This document shows, one piece after another, positions 47,087 through 56,873 of a stretch of DNA of 64,000 bases. A program made the position numbers and the translations under genes. Within the stretch, counting starts at the first letter, position 1; every line of letters starts with the position of its first letter. Origin of the DNA: Enterobacillus tribolii. Its GTDB lineage: Bacteria; Pseudomonadota; Gammaproteobacteria; Enterobacterales; Enterobacteriaceae. Location of the stretch: NCBI RefSeq assembly GCF_003363015.1, contig NZ_QRAP01000010.1:62001-126000 (forward strand). Reading direction: 5' to 3'. A model generated the notes under the pieces. It saw nothing but the letters and a program-made list of their open reading frames with translations. It was not told where the DNA came from and made no database searches.

Positions 47087-47579
47087 AGTGTTGCGTTTTC
47101 AGGTCCTGTTTGCTCTGGCGGGGGCATTGTTATCAGGCGGATGCAGCTGGTTTTCCTTCTCATCGAATTCGGAAAGGATGCCACAGAACCGCCAGATTGA
47201 TTTGCGGCTCAATGCGACGGCCAACCTGAACGCTTCTGCAAGCGGTGTGGCCCAGCCGGTAAAAATGTGTGTCGTGGAGTTGAACCGGGAGGGGTGGTTA
47301 CCTCCGGGGTTGTATCAGGGGAGGACATGTAGCGACATCTCAACGGGAGGGGAGGTCATCAGAGTGACGTCATTCATTATGACGCCGCTGGAGACCCGTA
47401 AATATCAGCACGAAGTGCCTTATGAAGAGGAACGCTGGCTGGTCGTCGCCGCCGAGTTTCAGAGCCCGGGGGTTGGAAATGGCCTTATTCAGCTCAAATC
47501 AGAGGCACGTAAGGATTTCAACCCCGTGATACTGATTGATGGCAACCACATGTCGTTGTTAAACATCACAAAGCCATAA
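47079..47579 (+). CDS. tssJ: T6SS outer membrane lipoprotein TssJ
   Basis: This 166-residue lipoprotein anchors the T6SS membrane complex in the outer membrane and binds TssM. The lipobox LLSGGC places the lipidated Cys at about residue 22. The mature domain has the TssJ pattern (QIDLRLNATANLNASASGVA, QPVKMCVVEL and a loop before the later beta strands). It overlaps the PAAR-like gene by 8 bp and precedes tssK by 19 bp. Confidence 0.92.
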   Translation: MSRVLRFQVLFALAGALLSGGCSWFSFSSNSERMPQNRQIDLRLNATANLNASASGVAQPVKMCVVELNREGWLPPGLYQGRTCSDISTGGEVIRVTSFIMTPLETRKYQHEVPYEEERWLVVAAEFQSPGVGNGLIQLKSEARKDFNPVILIDGNHMSLLNITKP

Positions 47580-47598
47580 AGGATGAAGGGAAAGGAAT

Positions 47599-48954
47599 AT
47601 GCATCTAAAACAACGTGTTGCTTGGGTTGAAGGAATGTTGATGGAGCCGCAGCATTTTCAGCAACAGGAACGTCATCTGGAACATCTGATCGATATGCGG
47701 GCACGCAGTTTAGATGCGCTGGCATGGGGTTTTCATAAGCTGAGTATCAATCAGGGGTTATTAGACCAGGGCAAAATCGCGCTGAATAAGGCCAGCGGCG
47801 TATTTCCGGATGGAACGCCGTTCAGTTTAGGCGACAACGACCTGTTGCCACTGCCTTTCGCCCCTGGCGAAAACTGTCAGGGAAGTGTCGTTTGTTTATC
47901 TACGCTGATGGATATCCCCGGCAATACGCTGATTGATCTTACTCAAAGTAACCGTAGCAGCCGTTTCCGCGTGGTGGATGCAGAAATTCCCGATCGCAAC
48001 CACGGCGTTGTCGCGGAAGGTACGCCGCTGACGGCAGCTATACAGCTCGGCCAACTGCAAACCCGCCTGAACGTGCGCAGCGCTATCAGCGAAGCTGAGA
48101 CGCTGCTGCCCGTGGCTTATATAAAAGAACGTACGCGCGACGGGCGTTTACTGCTGGACGATAAGTTTCTGCCGCCCATGATTGATTTCCGGACAACGGG
48201 GTGGCTGGAAAATGCCACAACAGAATTGCTCGGGCTTATCGTTCAACGTCTGGAGGCCGTTTATCGGCCGGACGTTCCTTTGTCGGTGGGGGGATTGTCG
48301 GAGCTGCTGGAGCTTATGCTGTTGCAGTCGCTGAGCGAATATAATCTGACGCTCTCACATCTGTTGTCCCTCCCTCAGGTACACCCTGAGCGTTTATTTC
48401 ACACGCTGTTGGGGTTATTGGGGCGTTTAAGCACAATTCCCGGAGGAGAAAAAGCCTGGGGCCGGCAGGATCTGGTTTACTCGCATATAGAGCCCCACAA
48501 CGGATATCTGACCTTGTTTGCTGCGTTACGCCGGGCGTTGTCCCTGGTTATTGAGGCGCCGGCTGTGGCATTGCCGTTTGTGGAGCGGGGCGACAATATT
48601 TATCTGTATCAGAACGATCCGCAACTGCGTCTGGAAAAACTGATTTTCACCGTCACCACCAAGCTGCCGGCAGATACTGTGCGTACCTATTTCCCCGCGC
48701 AGACCAAGTTGGGGCCGGTAGAGAAGATCGTGCAGCTGATCGATCTTCAGTTGCCCGGCGCCCGCCTGATGCCCATGGCTTCACCGCCCAGGCATATTCC
48801 TTACTATCCCAACAGTGTCTATTTCGAGGTCGACAATTCCGACGCCATGTATCAGGAGATGATGTCCGGCAGCGCCGTTGCGCTCAGCATCGTGGGGGAC
48901 TTCCCTGAGCTGCGTTTTGAAGCCTGGGGTCTGAGGCAGGGGAGAGTAGGATGA
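47599..48954 (+). CDS. tssK: T6SS baseplate-membrane connector TssK
   Basis: This 451-residue TssK links the baseplate (TssF/TssG) to the TssJLM membrane complex. The N-terminus RVAWVEGMLMEPQHFQQQER, followed by HLEHLIDMRA, is strongly conserved. Other family segments are the GIVVQRLEAVYRP-like LIVQRLEAVYRPDVPLS and PGARLMPMASPPRHIPYYPN near the end. The stop codon overlaps the tssL ATG by 4 bp. Confidence 0.96.
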   Translation: MHLKQRVAWVEGMLMEPQHFQQQERHLEHLIDMRARSLDALAWGFHKLSINQGLLDQGKIALNKASGVFPDGTPFSLGDNDLLPLPFAPGENCQGSVVCLSTLMDIPGNTLIDLTQSNRSSRFRVVDAEIPDRNHGVVAEGTPLTAAIQLGQLQTRLNVRSAISEAETLLPVAYIKERTRDGRLLLDDKFLPPMIDFRTTGWLENATTELLGLIVQRLEAVYRPDVPLSVGGLSELLELMLLQSLSEYNLTLSHLLSLPQVHPERLFHTLLGLLGRLSTIPGGEKAWGRQDLVYSHIEPHNGYLTLFAALRRALSLVIEAPAVALPFVERGDNIYLYQNDPQLRLEKLIFTVTTKLPADTVRTYFPAQTKLGPVEKIVQLIDLQLPGARLMPMASPPRHIPYYPNSVYFEVDNSDAMYQEMMSGSAVALSIVGDFPELRFEAWGLRQGRVG

Positions 48955-50483
48955 ATGAATTTGAACGCCAAATTCGCGAAGCGATCGCGGCGGCACGTAC
49001 CGGAGCCAAACATGCCGAACATTCGCTGACCAGTCCGATTTGGCAAGCGAAAAGCAGTCTGTCGTCCTTAAATGGCATCTTGCCAAGAGGACGCAGCCGC
49101 CCGGGCGCCGGAAGCGAAGACGAGGACGAGGATGAGCCGGAAGAAACCGCCGATGCCGGTTATGGGGAGAGCGGCGAATATGGGGCGCCGCCGGCATTAG
49201 CCGCGCAGCGTAACTGGCGCTCTGACGTTGGTGGGCGGCGAACCGGCGTCGAACGCCCGGGTGTATTGAATGGGCTCTGGGAGAATCCTTACATCGCAGC
49301 GGCGATGCCGCTGCTGTTGCTGGTTGAACGCTTACGCAGCCAACGTAGCGTCACGTTAGCGGAGGTTCGTCCGCAAATCGTCAGGGAACTGCAGTATTTT
49401 CAGCAGCATTTAAAAAAGCAGGGAAAACCGGTCGATGATATCGATAACCTGTCTTATTTAATGTGTACGTATATCGACGGCATATTCAGCGCCCGGCAAA
49501 CCCCGTCGCCGGAACAGTTCAACCTGAGCCTGCTGGTCGAGTTTCATCGCGATGCCTGGGGTGGGGAGGATTGCTTTGAACACCTGCAGAAATATATGGA
49601 GGCGCCCCAGCAAAACAGGGATGTACTGGAGTTTTACGACATGATCCTATCCCTTGGCTTCGAAGGGAAATATCAGATGATAGAACGGGGCCCGGTGCTG
49701 CTGATGGATCTGCGTTCGCATCTGAATGCGTTGCTGTATGGTCAAAATCCGACGCAGGTGCTGACAATTGCGGGGACAGAGAGCGTGACACCGCGTCGGC
49801 GACGGGTGAAAGCGATCAAAATCCTGTGCTGGGGATTATTGCTGGCTCTGGTCGCGTACGGTATTACTGCCTGGTATCTCCATGAGCAGGCGCGCAAGAT
49901 CCGCAGCGATATCCTGGCCTGGGTTCCTCCGGAACCACGCAAAATCAATATCATGGAAACGCTGCCCAACCCCTTATCACAAATCCTCAATGAAGGATGG
50001 CTTGAGGTCCGCAAAGATCCCCGCGGCTGGTTGCTGATTTTTACGTCTGACGGGGCATTCCGTACCGGTGAAGCACAATTATCCGAAGAGTTTCTGAAAA
50101 AACGCAACATTGAACGTTTGGGTATGGCATTGGCGCCGTGGCCGGGCGATCTGGAAGTTATCGGGCATACCGACAGTACGCCTTTCCGCAATAACTCGGC
50201 GAACTCAAACCTGAGGCTGTCTGAAGCCAGAGCGCATGTTGTGGCCGATAAACTTCGGGAAACGACCAATATTAACCAGACGCATCAACGGGATATCAGT
50301 TCGATAGGGCGTGGCGAGAGCGAACCGCTGGCAGACAACTCGACGGATGAAGGGCGCCGGCGTAACCGGCGTGTAGATATTCTCTGGAAGATTGGGCAGC
50401 GGGAAGCCGATCAGGCCATGAAGGATTTTCTGGAAAGCGCTCCTCCCACCACGGTTGCTCCCGTACCGGCCACTCAGCAATAG
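48951..50483 (+). CDS. tssL: T6SS membrane protein TssL with OmpA-like peptidoglycan-binding tail
   Basis: This 510-residue protein combines a cytoplasmic DotU domain (about residues 95-270, including NPLL-like ENPYIAAAMPLLLLVERLRS and TYIDGIFSARQTP), one membrane helix (about 285-307, ILCWGLLLALVAYGITAWYL) and a periplasmic OmpA-like domain (about 370-490, with LEVIGHTDSTPFRNNS and NLRLSEARAHVVADKL). The OmpA part should bind peptidoglycan and fix the apparatus to the wall, the role of a separate TagL in other systems. Residues 30-85 are low-complexity and acidic. It is followed by tssM after 8 bp. Confidence 0.95.
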   Translation: MNEFERQIREAIAAARTGAKHAEHSLTSPIWQAKSSLSSLNGILPRGRSRPGAGSEDEDEDEPEETADAGYGESGEYGAPPALAAQRNWRSDVGGRRTGVERPGVLNGLWENPYIAAAMPLLLLVERLRSQRSVTLAEVRPQIVRELQYFQQHLKKQGKPVDDIDNLSYLMCTYIDGIFSARQTPSPEQFNLSLLVEFHRDAWGGEDCFEHLQKYMEAPQQNRDVLEFYDMILSLGFEGKYQMIERGPVLLMDLRSHLNALLYGQNPTQVLTIAGTESVTPRRRRVKAIKILCWGLLLALVAYGITAWYLHEQARKIRSDILAWVPPEPRKINIMETLPNPLSQILNEGWLEVRKDPRGWLLIFTSDGAFRTGEAQLSEEFLKKRNIERLGMALAPWPGDLEVIGHTDSTPFRNNSANSNLRLSEARAHVVADKLRETTNINQTHQRDISSIGRGESEPLADNSTDEGRRRNRRVDILWKIGQREADQAMKDFLESAPPTTVAPVPATQQ

Positions 50484-50491
50484 GGATTGAT

Positions 50492-53400
50492 ATGATTCGT
50501 CGTTTTTTGATTTTACTTATAGCGCTGGCGATTTGTTATGCGGTCTGGTGGGTAGGTCCATTAATTGCTATTGGGTCATATTTTCCACTGGCCAGCGAGT
50601 TGGTGCGCAAAATTATCATTGCCCTGATTTTGTGTTGGGCTTTGTGGCCTTTTGTCGCGGTCATTGTCAGCTGGATTTTCCGTCATGCAAGAGCCCCGTT
50701 ACCGAAGCGTAAAAAGAAAACGCTGCAGTTAGATCGGGTTTCGGCGCGTTTCTTTGATGCGCTGCGTACATTGCAGCATGTCAGTCTGACAGGGAAAAAA
50801 ACGCGCTGGGAGCGTTGGAGACAGAAACGCAAAAAGCACTATATTGACGAGAAACCCTGGTTTCTGGTTATGGGCCCTCCCGGATGCGGGAAAACCTCGC
50901 TGATATATGAGAGCGGTGAGCATTTCCTGTTATCGGAGCAATATGGTTTGGCGCAAACCAGCGATGTCGGACCGACATTGGATTGTAACTGGTGGTTGAC
51001 CGAACGCGCTGTTTATATCGATACCGCGGGGGAATGGATCTTATTGCATGGGCAGAGCGAAGAAGCAGGCGATGCCAGGCAAAAATTGTTCACCATGATC
51101 CGCAAATATCGGCGCTACCCCGGTTTGGATGGCATCATTCTCTGTCTGGACGCCGGAATGTTGTTATATGCCTCATTAACTGAGCGTAAATCGCTGGCGG
51201 ACACATTGCGCGTACGCGTATTAGAGGTGGCTTCCTTATTTCATACCGATATTGCGGTTTATCTGACGCTGAACAATATTGACCGATTGCCGGGTGGCGA
51301 GACTTTTCTGACCATGATCAGCGACGATTTATTGTCGGAAGGGCTGGGTTTCACCCTGACCAGAAATGCGGAAGGGCATAATGACTTCGCTACCGATGAA
51401 GCCAGTTATCAGGCCCTGTTGCTGAGGATTAACCGTTATATCCTGGAGATACTGCATAACGCACCCGATGAGGATACCCGTCATCAGCTGTTGTTATTCA
51501 CCGAAAGCCTGGGCGCCTTGCAAAAGCCGTTGTTTGCTCTGCTGGAACAAGTGTTTCCTATCTCACCCCTTGGTTATTCCGGGTGTCTGCGTCAACTGTG
51601 GATGGGATGTACTCAGCCGCTAAAATCTTGGGAAGCGCTTTATCATCCTGAATTAAAGGATATCTATGATGATCGTCCCATCGGCGGAATTTATTATCCG
51701 GCTCTGAGCCAGGCTATCACCGAACGGGGCGTCCTGCACGCTACCGGGCCATTGCCGTTACAAAACCGCCTGCTTGCCCTGGGGCGTTATACCCTCGTGG
51801 CTATGCTGCTGATTGCCCTGTCGGGTTTACTGGCCGCACGCTACTTTTGGGAGTTTGATTACATCGCGTACGCGACAGCGCGTTTTGAGGAAACCAAGCG
51901 TATTGTGCGTGATATTCCTTTAACCAGTCAGGTCAATGACGATCTCGTGGCGGCGTATGAACAGCTGGGGTATATCAGCACGCAGTTTCTGGAGAGCTCC
52001 CCTCCGTTGTTAACCCCTTATTTTGAGCATCAGTTGCTTAGCCAGGCCATGCTTCAGACCTACCACCGGCACCTGAACAAGGTTTTCTGGCCGGCCGTAG
52101 AACATTACGTCGCCAATGAGCTGAAGAAAGGCACCCTTTCCTTTGATGAGGATGTCTATGACACGCTGAAGGTGTACATCATGCTGGGCAGCCCGGAACA
52201 CCGTGCTTCCGAGGCGCTTGAGAATTGGTTCATGGGGCGCTGGAATGACTTTGCGCTGCAGGGGTATACGGAAAATGACCGTAAGCTGTTTCGTTACCAC
52301 TTAAGTGAGTTATTCAAAGACACCTCCTCCGGCGCGCCAACGGCGAAGCTGGATGCAGAGTTGGTGCGCATGGCCCGCGTTAAGGCCATGAAGATCCCTA
52401 TTCATCTGCGGGTCGTGCGACGTATACAGGACAAACCTCTGCCGCCGCGTATTGAGGACGTTACTCTGGCTGATGCCGGTGGCCCGAGTGTAACGCTGAT
52501 GCTGCGCCGTAAAAGCCAGAGCACGGTGACAGACATTGCTATTCCGGGCTTCTTTACGCGCGCCAGCTATCATGATGTGTTCTTGCCGCAGCTGCAGAAA
52601 GAGTCTGAAGAGATGATCCGCGAAGAGAACTGGGTGCTCAGCGATGGAAGAGCATCGCGCGGTGAAGTGGAACTGCTTGCCGCCTCGCAGAAACTCTCTG
52701 ACGAGGCGCGCAAATACTACCTGATGGAATATGCCAATCAGTGGGATGCTTTTCTGAGCGACATCCGGGTCCGTCCTATCAGCGATCTGGATGATGCTGC
52801 GTTGTTGGCGCGGCAGTTCTCCGACCCTTCATCACCGCTGGCAAATCTGGTTCGTTTCGCGGCAAGGGAAACCTCACTGACAGGGGATAATCAGAATGAT
52901 GTGTCCAGCTGGTTTGGGCAGCAGCGTAACCGCCTGACCCAGGCGCGACGCAGCATACTCGACGAGATGACCGGCGAGCGCTCACGTTTTCGGTTAACGC
53001 CGGAAAAAAGCGTTGCCGATCGTTTCGAACTCCTGAGGCGCCTGGGTTATTACCTGCAACAGGTCCCCGCGGGAAGCAGCAGTGATCCGCTGGCCAGTGC
53101 CTTCGAGCAGATTTACAACAAACTTATTACGCTGTCTGCTTCGCTGCGTGCCGGGCAGATCCTGCCGCAAAACAGCGACTTTAACCGTCTGCAGATCGAC
53201 ACGGCCCGGCAGCCTGAACCTGTACGCAGTGTAATGATGGATCTGCTTTCCATGGGGCAAACGCAGAGCATGGAGCTGAGCAAGGAAAGCCTGAACAAAG
53301 GCGCCTCCTCAATTGCGTCAGACTTATGCCGCAGTGCGGTTAGCGGCCGCTACCCCTTTAATCGTTCCGCGCGGGAAGAGATTGGCATCGGTGATTTTAG

Positions 53401-53980
53401 CCGGATGTTTGCACGTGGTGGCGCGATGCAGACTTTCTTTGATGACAACCTGGGGCCTTATGTTGATACCAACGGTAGCCGTTGGCAGGTAAAACCAGGC
53501 AGTACAGGGGTGGTTACGGAAAAAACGCTGGAGTCATTCGAGAACGCGGCGCTGATACGTGACACGTTCTTTGACGCATCGGGAAAAATGGCGATGTCGA
53601 TGATCATCAGGCCGGTCTCCCTGACGCCATCGATCCTCGAAGCTGTGCTCGACGTGGACGGACAAATCATCTCATACAGTCACGGCTACAGTCAGCCGGT
53701 ACATGTGACCTGGCCAGGGCCCAAAGGGGGCGTTTACATCAGGCTGATGTTCAAAACGCAGGACGGGAGAATGGAGACGGTAAGTTTCGATGGACCCTGG
53801 GCGATTTTTCGAATGTATGATGCCAGCAATCCTGCCCGGCTAAGTAGTAATAGCAGAGAACTGACTATTGCTATGAATTCAGTTAACGGTTTTTTCAAAG
53901 TAGAGCTCAGCTCAACAATGAAAGATTACCCGTTATGGTCGCGGGCGTTGAGTCAGTTTTCATGCCCGGGAAGTCTTTGA
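50492..53980 (+). CDS. tssM: T6SS inner membrane protein TssM (IcmF)
   Basis: This 1162-residue IcmF-family protein spans the inner membrane and reaches TssJ with its periplasmic part. Membrane helices lie near residues 4-22, 36-58 and 431-452. A Walker A motif, GPPGCGKTSLIYE (about 128-135), is intact, so this is the ATP-binding form. Further conserved parts are AVYIDTAGEWILLHGQ, the GxRPIDGVVVTLSL-like segment GLDGIILCLDAGMLLYASLT, and the C-terminal VTWPGPKGGVYIRLMFKTQD before the DUF1215 end. Length is normal. Confidence 0.96.
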   Translation: MIRRFLILLIALAICYAVWWVGPLIAIGSYFPLASELVRKIIIALILCWALWPFVAVIVSWIFRHARAPLPKRKKKTLQLDRVSARFFDALRTLQHVSLTGKKTRWERWRQKRKKHYIDEKPWFLVMGPPGCGKTSLIYESGEHFLLSEQYGLAQTSDVGPTLDCNWWLTERAVYIDTAGEWILLHGQSEEAGDARQKLFTMIRKYRRYPGLDGIILCLDAGMLLYASLTERKSLADTLRVRVLEVASLFHTDIAVYLTLNNIDRLPGGETFLTMISDDLLSEGLGFTLTRNAEGHNDFATDEASYQALLLRINRYILEILHNAPDEDTRHQLLLFTESLGALQKPLFALLEQVFPISPLGYSGCLRQLWMGCTQPLKSWEALYHPELKDIYDDRPIGGIYYPALSQAITERGVLHATGPLPLQNRLLALGRYTLVAMLLIALSGLLAARYFWEFDYIAYATARFEETKRIVRDIPLTSQVNDDLVAAYEQLGYISTQFLESSPPLLTPYFEHQLLSQAMLQTYHRHLNKVFWPAVEHYVANELKKGTLSFDEDVYDTLKVYIMLGSPEHRASEALENWFMGRWNDFALQGYTENDRKLFRYHLSELFKDTSSGAPTAKLDAELVRMARVKAMKIPIHLRVVRRIQDKPLPPRIEDVTLADAGGPSVTLMLRRKSQSTVTDIAIPGFFTRASYHDVFLPQLQKESEEMIREENWVLSDGRASRGEVELLAASQKLSDEARKYYLMEYANQWDAFLSDIRVRPISDLDDAALLARQFSDPSSPLANLVRFAARETSLTGDNQNDVSSWFGQQRNRLTQARRSILDEMTGERSRFRLTPEKSVADRFELLRRLGYYLQQVPAGSSSDPLASAFEQIYNKLITLSASLRAGQILPQNSDFNRLQIDTARQPEPVRSVMMDLLSMGQTQSMELSKESLNKGASSIASDLCRSAVSGRYPFNRSAREEIGIGDFSRMFARGGAMQTFFDDNLGPYVDTNGSRWQVKPGSTGVVTEKTLESFENAALIRDTFFDASGKMAMSMIIRPVSLTPSILEAVLDVDGQIISYSHGYSQPVHVTWPGPKGGVYIRLMFKTQDGRMETVSFDGPWAIFRMYDASNPARLSSNSRELTIAMNSVNGFFKVELSSTMKDYPLWSRALSQFSCPGSL

Positions 53981-54002
53981 CAACGAAATAAGGAACCTTC
54001 AT

Positions 54003-54356
54003 ATGTTAGATCCTAAAACATTACAGTCAGTGATGCAGTCAAGTTCAGAAATGGGGAAAACTTCCCAGTCTGAGTTACAGCAACCTTTTACGGAAGGGAT
54101 GAAAAATATGGAGATGTCAGGCTCAGATGCTGCGCGTGACATAATGAAATCAGTCAATCAGTCCTGTCAGCAAATGATGACGGATATGAATAAGGTGTTC
54201 AGCGGCTTACAAGATAATGTCGATGCACATCAGAAAATGCAGCAAGAGGAAAAACCAAAGGATTTCGAAACGGCCATGAGTGATTTGCGCCTGAAATTAT
54301 CAACCGGGTTCCCGGAGGAAATGAAAAGCCTGTTTGATAAAATGCCTAAGATGTAA
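54003..54356 (+). CDS. Small helical protein of unknown function at the end of the T6SS operon
   Basis: This is a 117-residue soluble protein, predicted almost all-helical and Met- and Gln-rich (MLDPKTLQSVMQSSSEMGKT at the start, SVNQSCQQMMTDMNKVFSGL in the middle), without a signal peptide or membrane segment. It begins 22 bp after tssM with AAGGAA before the ATG, so it belongs to the T6SS operon and is followed by its terminator. I recognise no family. The amphipathic pattern resembles small phasin-like or secretion-chaperone proteins, but that is a guess. It could be an effector, a chaperone, an immunity protein or a regulator of the apparatus. Confidence 0.75.
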   Translation: MLDPKTLQSVMQSSSEMGKTSQSELQQPFTEGMKNMEMSGSDAARDIMKSVNQSCQQMMTDMNKVFSGLQDNVDAHQKMQQEEKPKDFETAMSDLRLKLSTGFPEEMKSLFDKMPKM

Positions 54357-54526
54357 TGCGCCAACCGGGCTTTTATCCGGCTTTGGCTTTTACCCTCTCA
54401 TGTTAACTGCGTCAGAATAAAAGGAGTTATTACTGCATTATTGCATATAACGATTCAGGCTGAGTCTCTGCTCAGATTAACAGACTCAGGCGTTACCAAT
54501 GTAGATGTGATGAGCCAGAAGAGCTT

Positions 54527-54561
54527 CGCCCTGGGGAGTGTTTTATCCCAGGGCGTTTTTT
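54527..54561 (+). terminator. Strong intrinsic terminator of the T6SS operon
   Basis: CGCCCTGGG and CCCAGGGCG form a perfect 9-bp stem with an 11-nt loop, followed by six T residues. It lies 170 bp after the last T6SS-operon gene and faces the converging ABC-exporter operon. Confidence 0.9.
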
Positions 54562-54617
54562 AGCGCCGGTGAATGCCGGTGAATAATGTTGTATCGTATT
54601 AAAATGCTGAAATATCC

Positions 54618-55730
54618 CTAAGCAACATTACGATTAAAAATGATATACGCTAACCCGCCCATTAACACGGTAATCAACATCAGGGGCCACAGGCTTTCCC
54701 AGATAATACCGAAACCGGCATCCTTCAGATAAATTTGCCGGGTGATATTCACGAAATGGCGCATGGGGTTAATCATGGTCAGGTATTGCAGCCATTGCGG
54801 CATGTTTTCGACGGGGGAAATAGCGCCTGACAGTAAAATTGCCGGCATAACGGCGCCGAAAGTACCGATAAATGCCTGCTGTTGGGTATGACACAACGAT
54901 GATATGAACAGCCCCAAACCGACCAGCGAAAGTCCGTAGATCAACATGGAAAAATAGAACAGCCACAGCGACCCATTGAAAGGAACGGAAAACAGGAAAA
55001 TACCGATCAACAACACCAGCGTTGCCTGGAAAATCGCTACGCATACCGCAGGCACGGCTTCTCCGATAAACAGTTGCCAGGTCGTTATGGGAGACACCAA
55101 TAACTGATCCAGGGTGCCTTGTTCACGCTCGCGGGCAACCGAAAGGGCCGTTACCATTAAAACTCCGGTAGTGGCGATCATCGCAATTAACGCGGGAAAA
55201 ACCATCCATTTAAAGTCCAGGCTCGGGTTATACCAGTTGCGAATAACCAACTCACTGTTATTCGGCTTTTCATAACCAGAACTTTCGAGCAGGTCGTTCT
55301 GGTACTGCAAAATAATCAACTGCGTATAATTGGCGGCGATCCTCGCGCTGTTTGAGCTACGGCCGTCAAGCAACAACTGAACCGCTGCGGGGCCTCCGCT
55401 GACAATATCCTGAGAAAAGTCGGCGGGAAAACGAACCAGCAGCAGCGCCTGCTGGCTGTCCATGGTTGTTTTGATCTCTTGCGGATCACGCAACAAAATG
55501 GCCCGCGAGAACGAGTCCGCCATGCTCAGGCGCTGAATCAACTCCAGCGAATGGGGGCCGTTATCCTCGTTATAAATGGCTATTGTGGCATTTTTTACTT
55601 CCAGCGTAGCAGCATAGGGAAACAGCAACGCCTGCAAAATCACGGGTAAGATCAGAACGGCGCGGGTATCCGCATCGGAAAACAGAGCCTGCATTTCTTT
55701 CGCGATCAATGTCCATAAACGGTAGAGCAT
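54618..55730 (-). CDS. ABC-2 type exporter permease, YbhR-like
   Basis: This 370-residue inner-membrane permease of the ABC-2 family resembles YbhR/YhhJ. It has an N-terminal helix (about residues 22-40), a large periplasmic loop, and five helices in the second half (about 175-365). The conserved [20 protein letters not shown] follows the second helix. It is the fourth gene of a leftward operon (adaptor, double ATPase, two permeases) and starts 9 bp after the YbhS-like gene. With that gene it forms the heterodimeric membrane part of the exporter. The substrate is unknown; drugs or lipids are exported by relatives. Confidence 0.9.
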   Translation of the reverse strand: MLYRLWTLIAKEMQALFSDADTRAVLILPVILQALLFPYAATLEVKNATIAIYNEDNGPHSLELIQRLSMADSFSRAILLRDPQEIKTTMDSQQALLLVRFPADFSQDIVSGGPAAVQLLLDGRSSNSARIAANYTQLIILQYQNDLLESSGYEKPNNSELVIRNWYNPSLDFKWMVFPALIAMIATTGVLMVTALSVAREREQGTLDQLLVSPITTWQLFIGEAVPAVCVAIFQATLVLLIGIFLFSVPFNGSLWLFYFSMLIYGLSLVGLGLFISSLCHTQQQAFIGTFGAVMPAILLSGAISPVENMPQWLQYLTMINPMRHFVNITRQIYLKDAGFGIIWESLWPLMLITVLMGGLAYIIFNRNVA

Positions 55731-55739
55731 AGAAACTCC

Positions 55740-56873
55740 CTAATCCAGGCGTCGCAGGGTTTTACTGGCAGTCAGCCAGATCAGTACAACGGCCGAAGCA
55801 ACCAGAAACAGCAGGTTAGTGACCAGTACGATGCCGATGTTTCCCGCCAAAAACAGCGTTTGCAATGCGCTGACGAAGTAACGTGCGGGAATGAGATACG
55901 TCACCGCCCTGACCACGGCCGGCATGCTGTCGATGGGAAAAATAAAGCCGGAAAGCATCACCGCGGGCAAAAAAGCGGCGTTCATTGACACCAGTGCCGC
56001 GTTGAACTGAAGGCGCGTTACCGTAGAGATCAACATACCCAGCCCGAGAGCGCTGAGCATAAACAGGCTGCTGGTGAGAAATAATAACGGGTACGAACCG
56101 CGGAAAGGAACGTCGAGGAACAGGACCGACATCAGCATGCAAAGCCCCATCACGCCCTGGCCCAACAGATAATAAGGGATGAGCTTAGACAGCAGAAACT
56201 CGGCGGGGGTAATTTGGGTGGAGAGCAGCGCTTCCATGGTACCCCGCTCCCATTCGCGCGCGATCACCAGCGAAGTGAGAATCGCGCCGATAACGGTCAT
56301 GATGATGGTAATTGCGCCGGGCACGATAAAATACTGGCTGACCGCCGCCGGGTTATACCAATAACGTATCTGGGGATCGATCAGCGGCTGGTCGTTGCGA
56401 CCCTGATCGGAGCGTTGTTGTAACTGCCAGATTTCCCAGATGCCTTGCACATAACCCTGCACAAAGTTGGCCGTGTTAGGGTCGCTGCCATCGGTAATCA
56501 CCTGCAGCGGCGCCCGATCGCCCGGGCGGGCCAGTTTCCGGGACAGATCTGCGGGAATAACCACCATGCCGCTGATGTGGCCGGCCTGCATCATTCCGGT
56601 CAGTTCGCGCCGGCTGCTGCTGAGCACGGGGTTGATATAGGGCGTTCCGACAAAGGCGTGGACGAGATCGCTGGCGTCTTTGCTTCTTTGTTCCACCAGG
56701 ATCCCCAGTTTCAGCCGATTGGAGTCCAGGTTGATGCCGTAGCTGAAAATAGCTAACAGCATTAATGGAATAACGACCGCAATCAGACCGGTGCCGGGAT
56801 CACGCAGGATTTGCAGCATCTCCTTGATACACAAGGCATACAGGCGTCGCCAGGAAAAACGGTCGCTCTTCAT
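55740..56873 (-). CDS. ABC-2 type exporter permease, YbhS-like
   Basis: This 377-residue ABC-2 permease is the partner of the YbhR-like protein. It shows the same plan: one N-terminal helix (about residues 28-45), a periplasmic loop with [20 protein letters not shown], and a C-terminal membrane domain with [20 protein letters not shown]. The stop and start codons overlap the flanking genes closely (4 bp with the ATPase gene), so expression is coupled. Confidence 0.9.
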   Translation of the reverse strand: MKSDRFSWRRLYALCIKEMLQILRDPGTGLIAVVIPLMLLAIFSYGINLDSNRLKLGILVEQRSKDASDLVHAFVGTPYINPVLSSSRRELTGMMQAGHISGMVVIPADLSRKLARPGDRAPLQVITDGSDPNTANFVQGYVQGIWEIWQLQQRSDQGRNDQPLIDPQIRYWYNPAAVSQYFIVPGAITIIMTVIGAILTSLVIAREWERGTMEALLSTQITPAEFLLSKLIPYYLLGQGVMGLCMLMSVLFLDVPFRGSYPLLFLTSSLFMLSALGLGMLISTVTRLQFNAALVSMNAAFLPAVMLSGFIFPIDSMPAVVRAVTYLIPARYFVSALQTLFLAGNIGIVLVTNLLFLVASAVVLIWLTASKTLRRLD

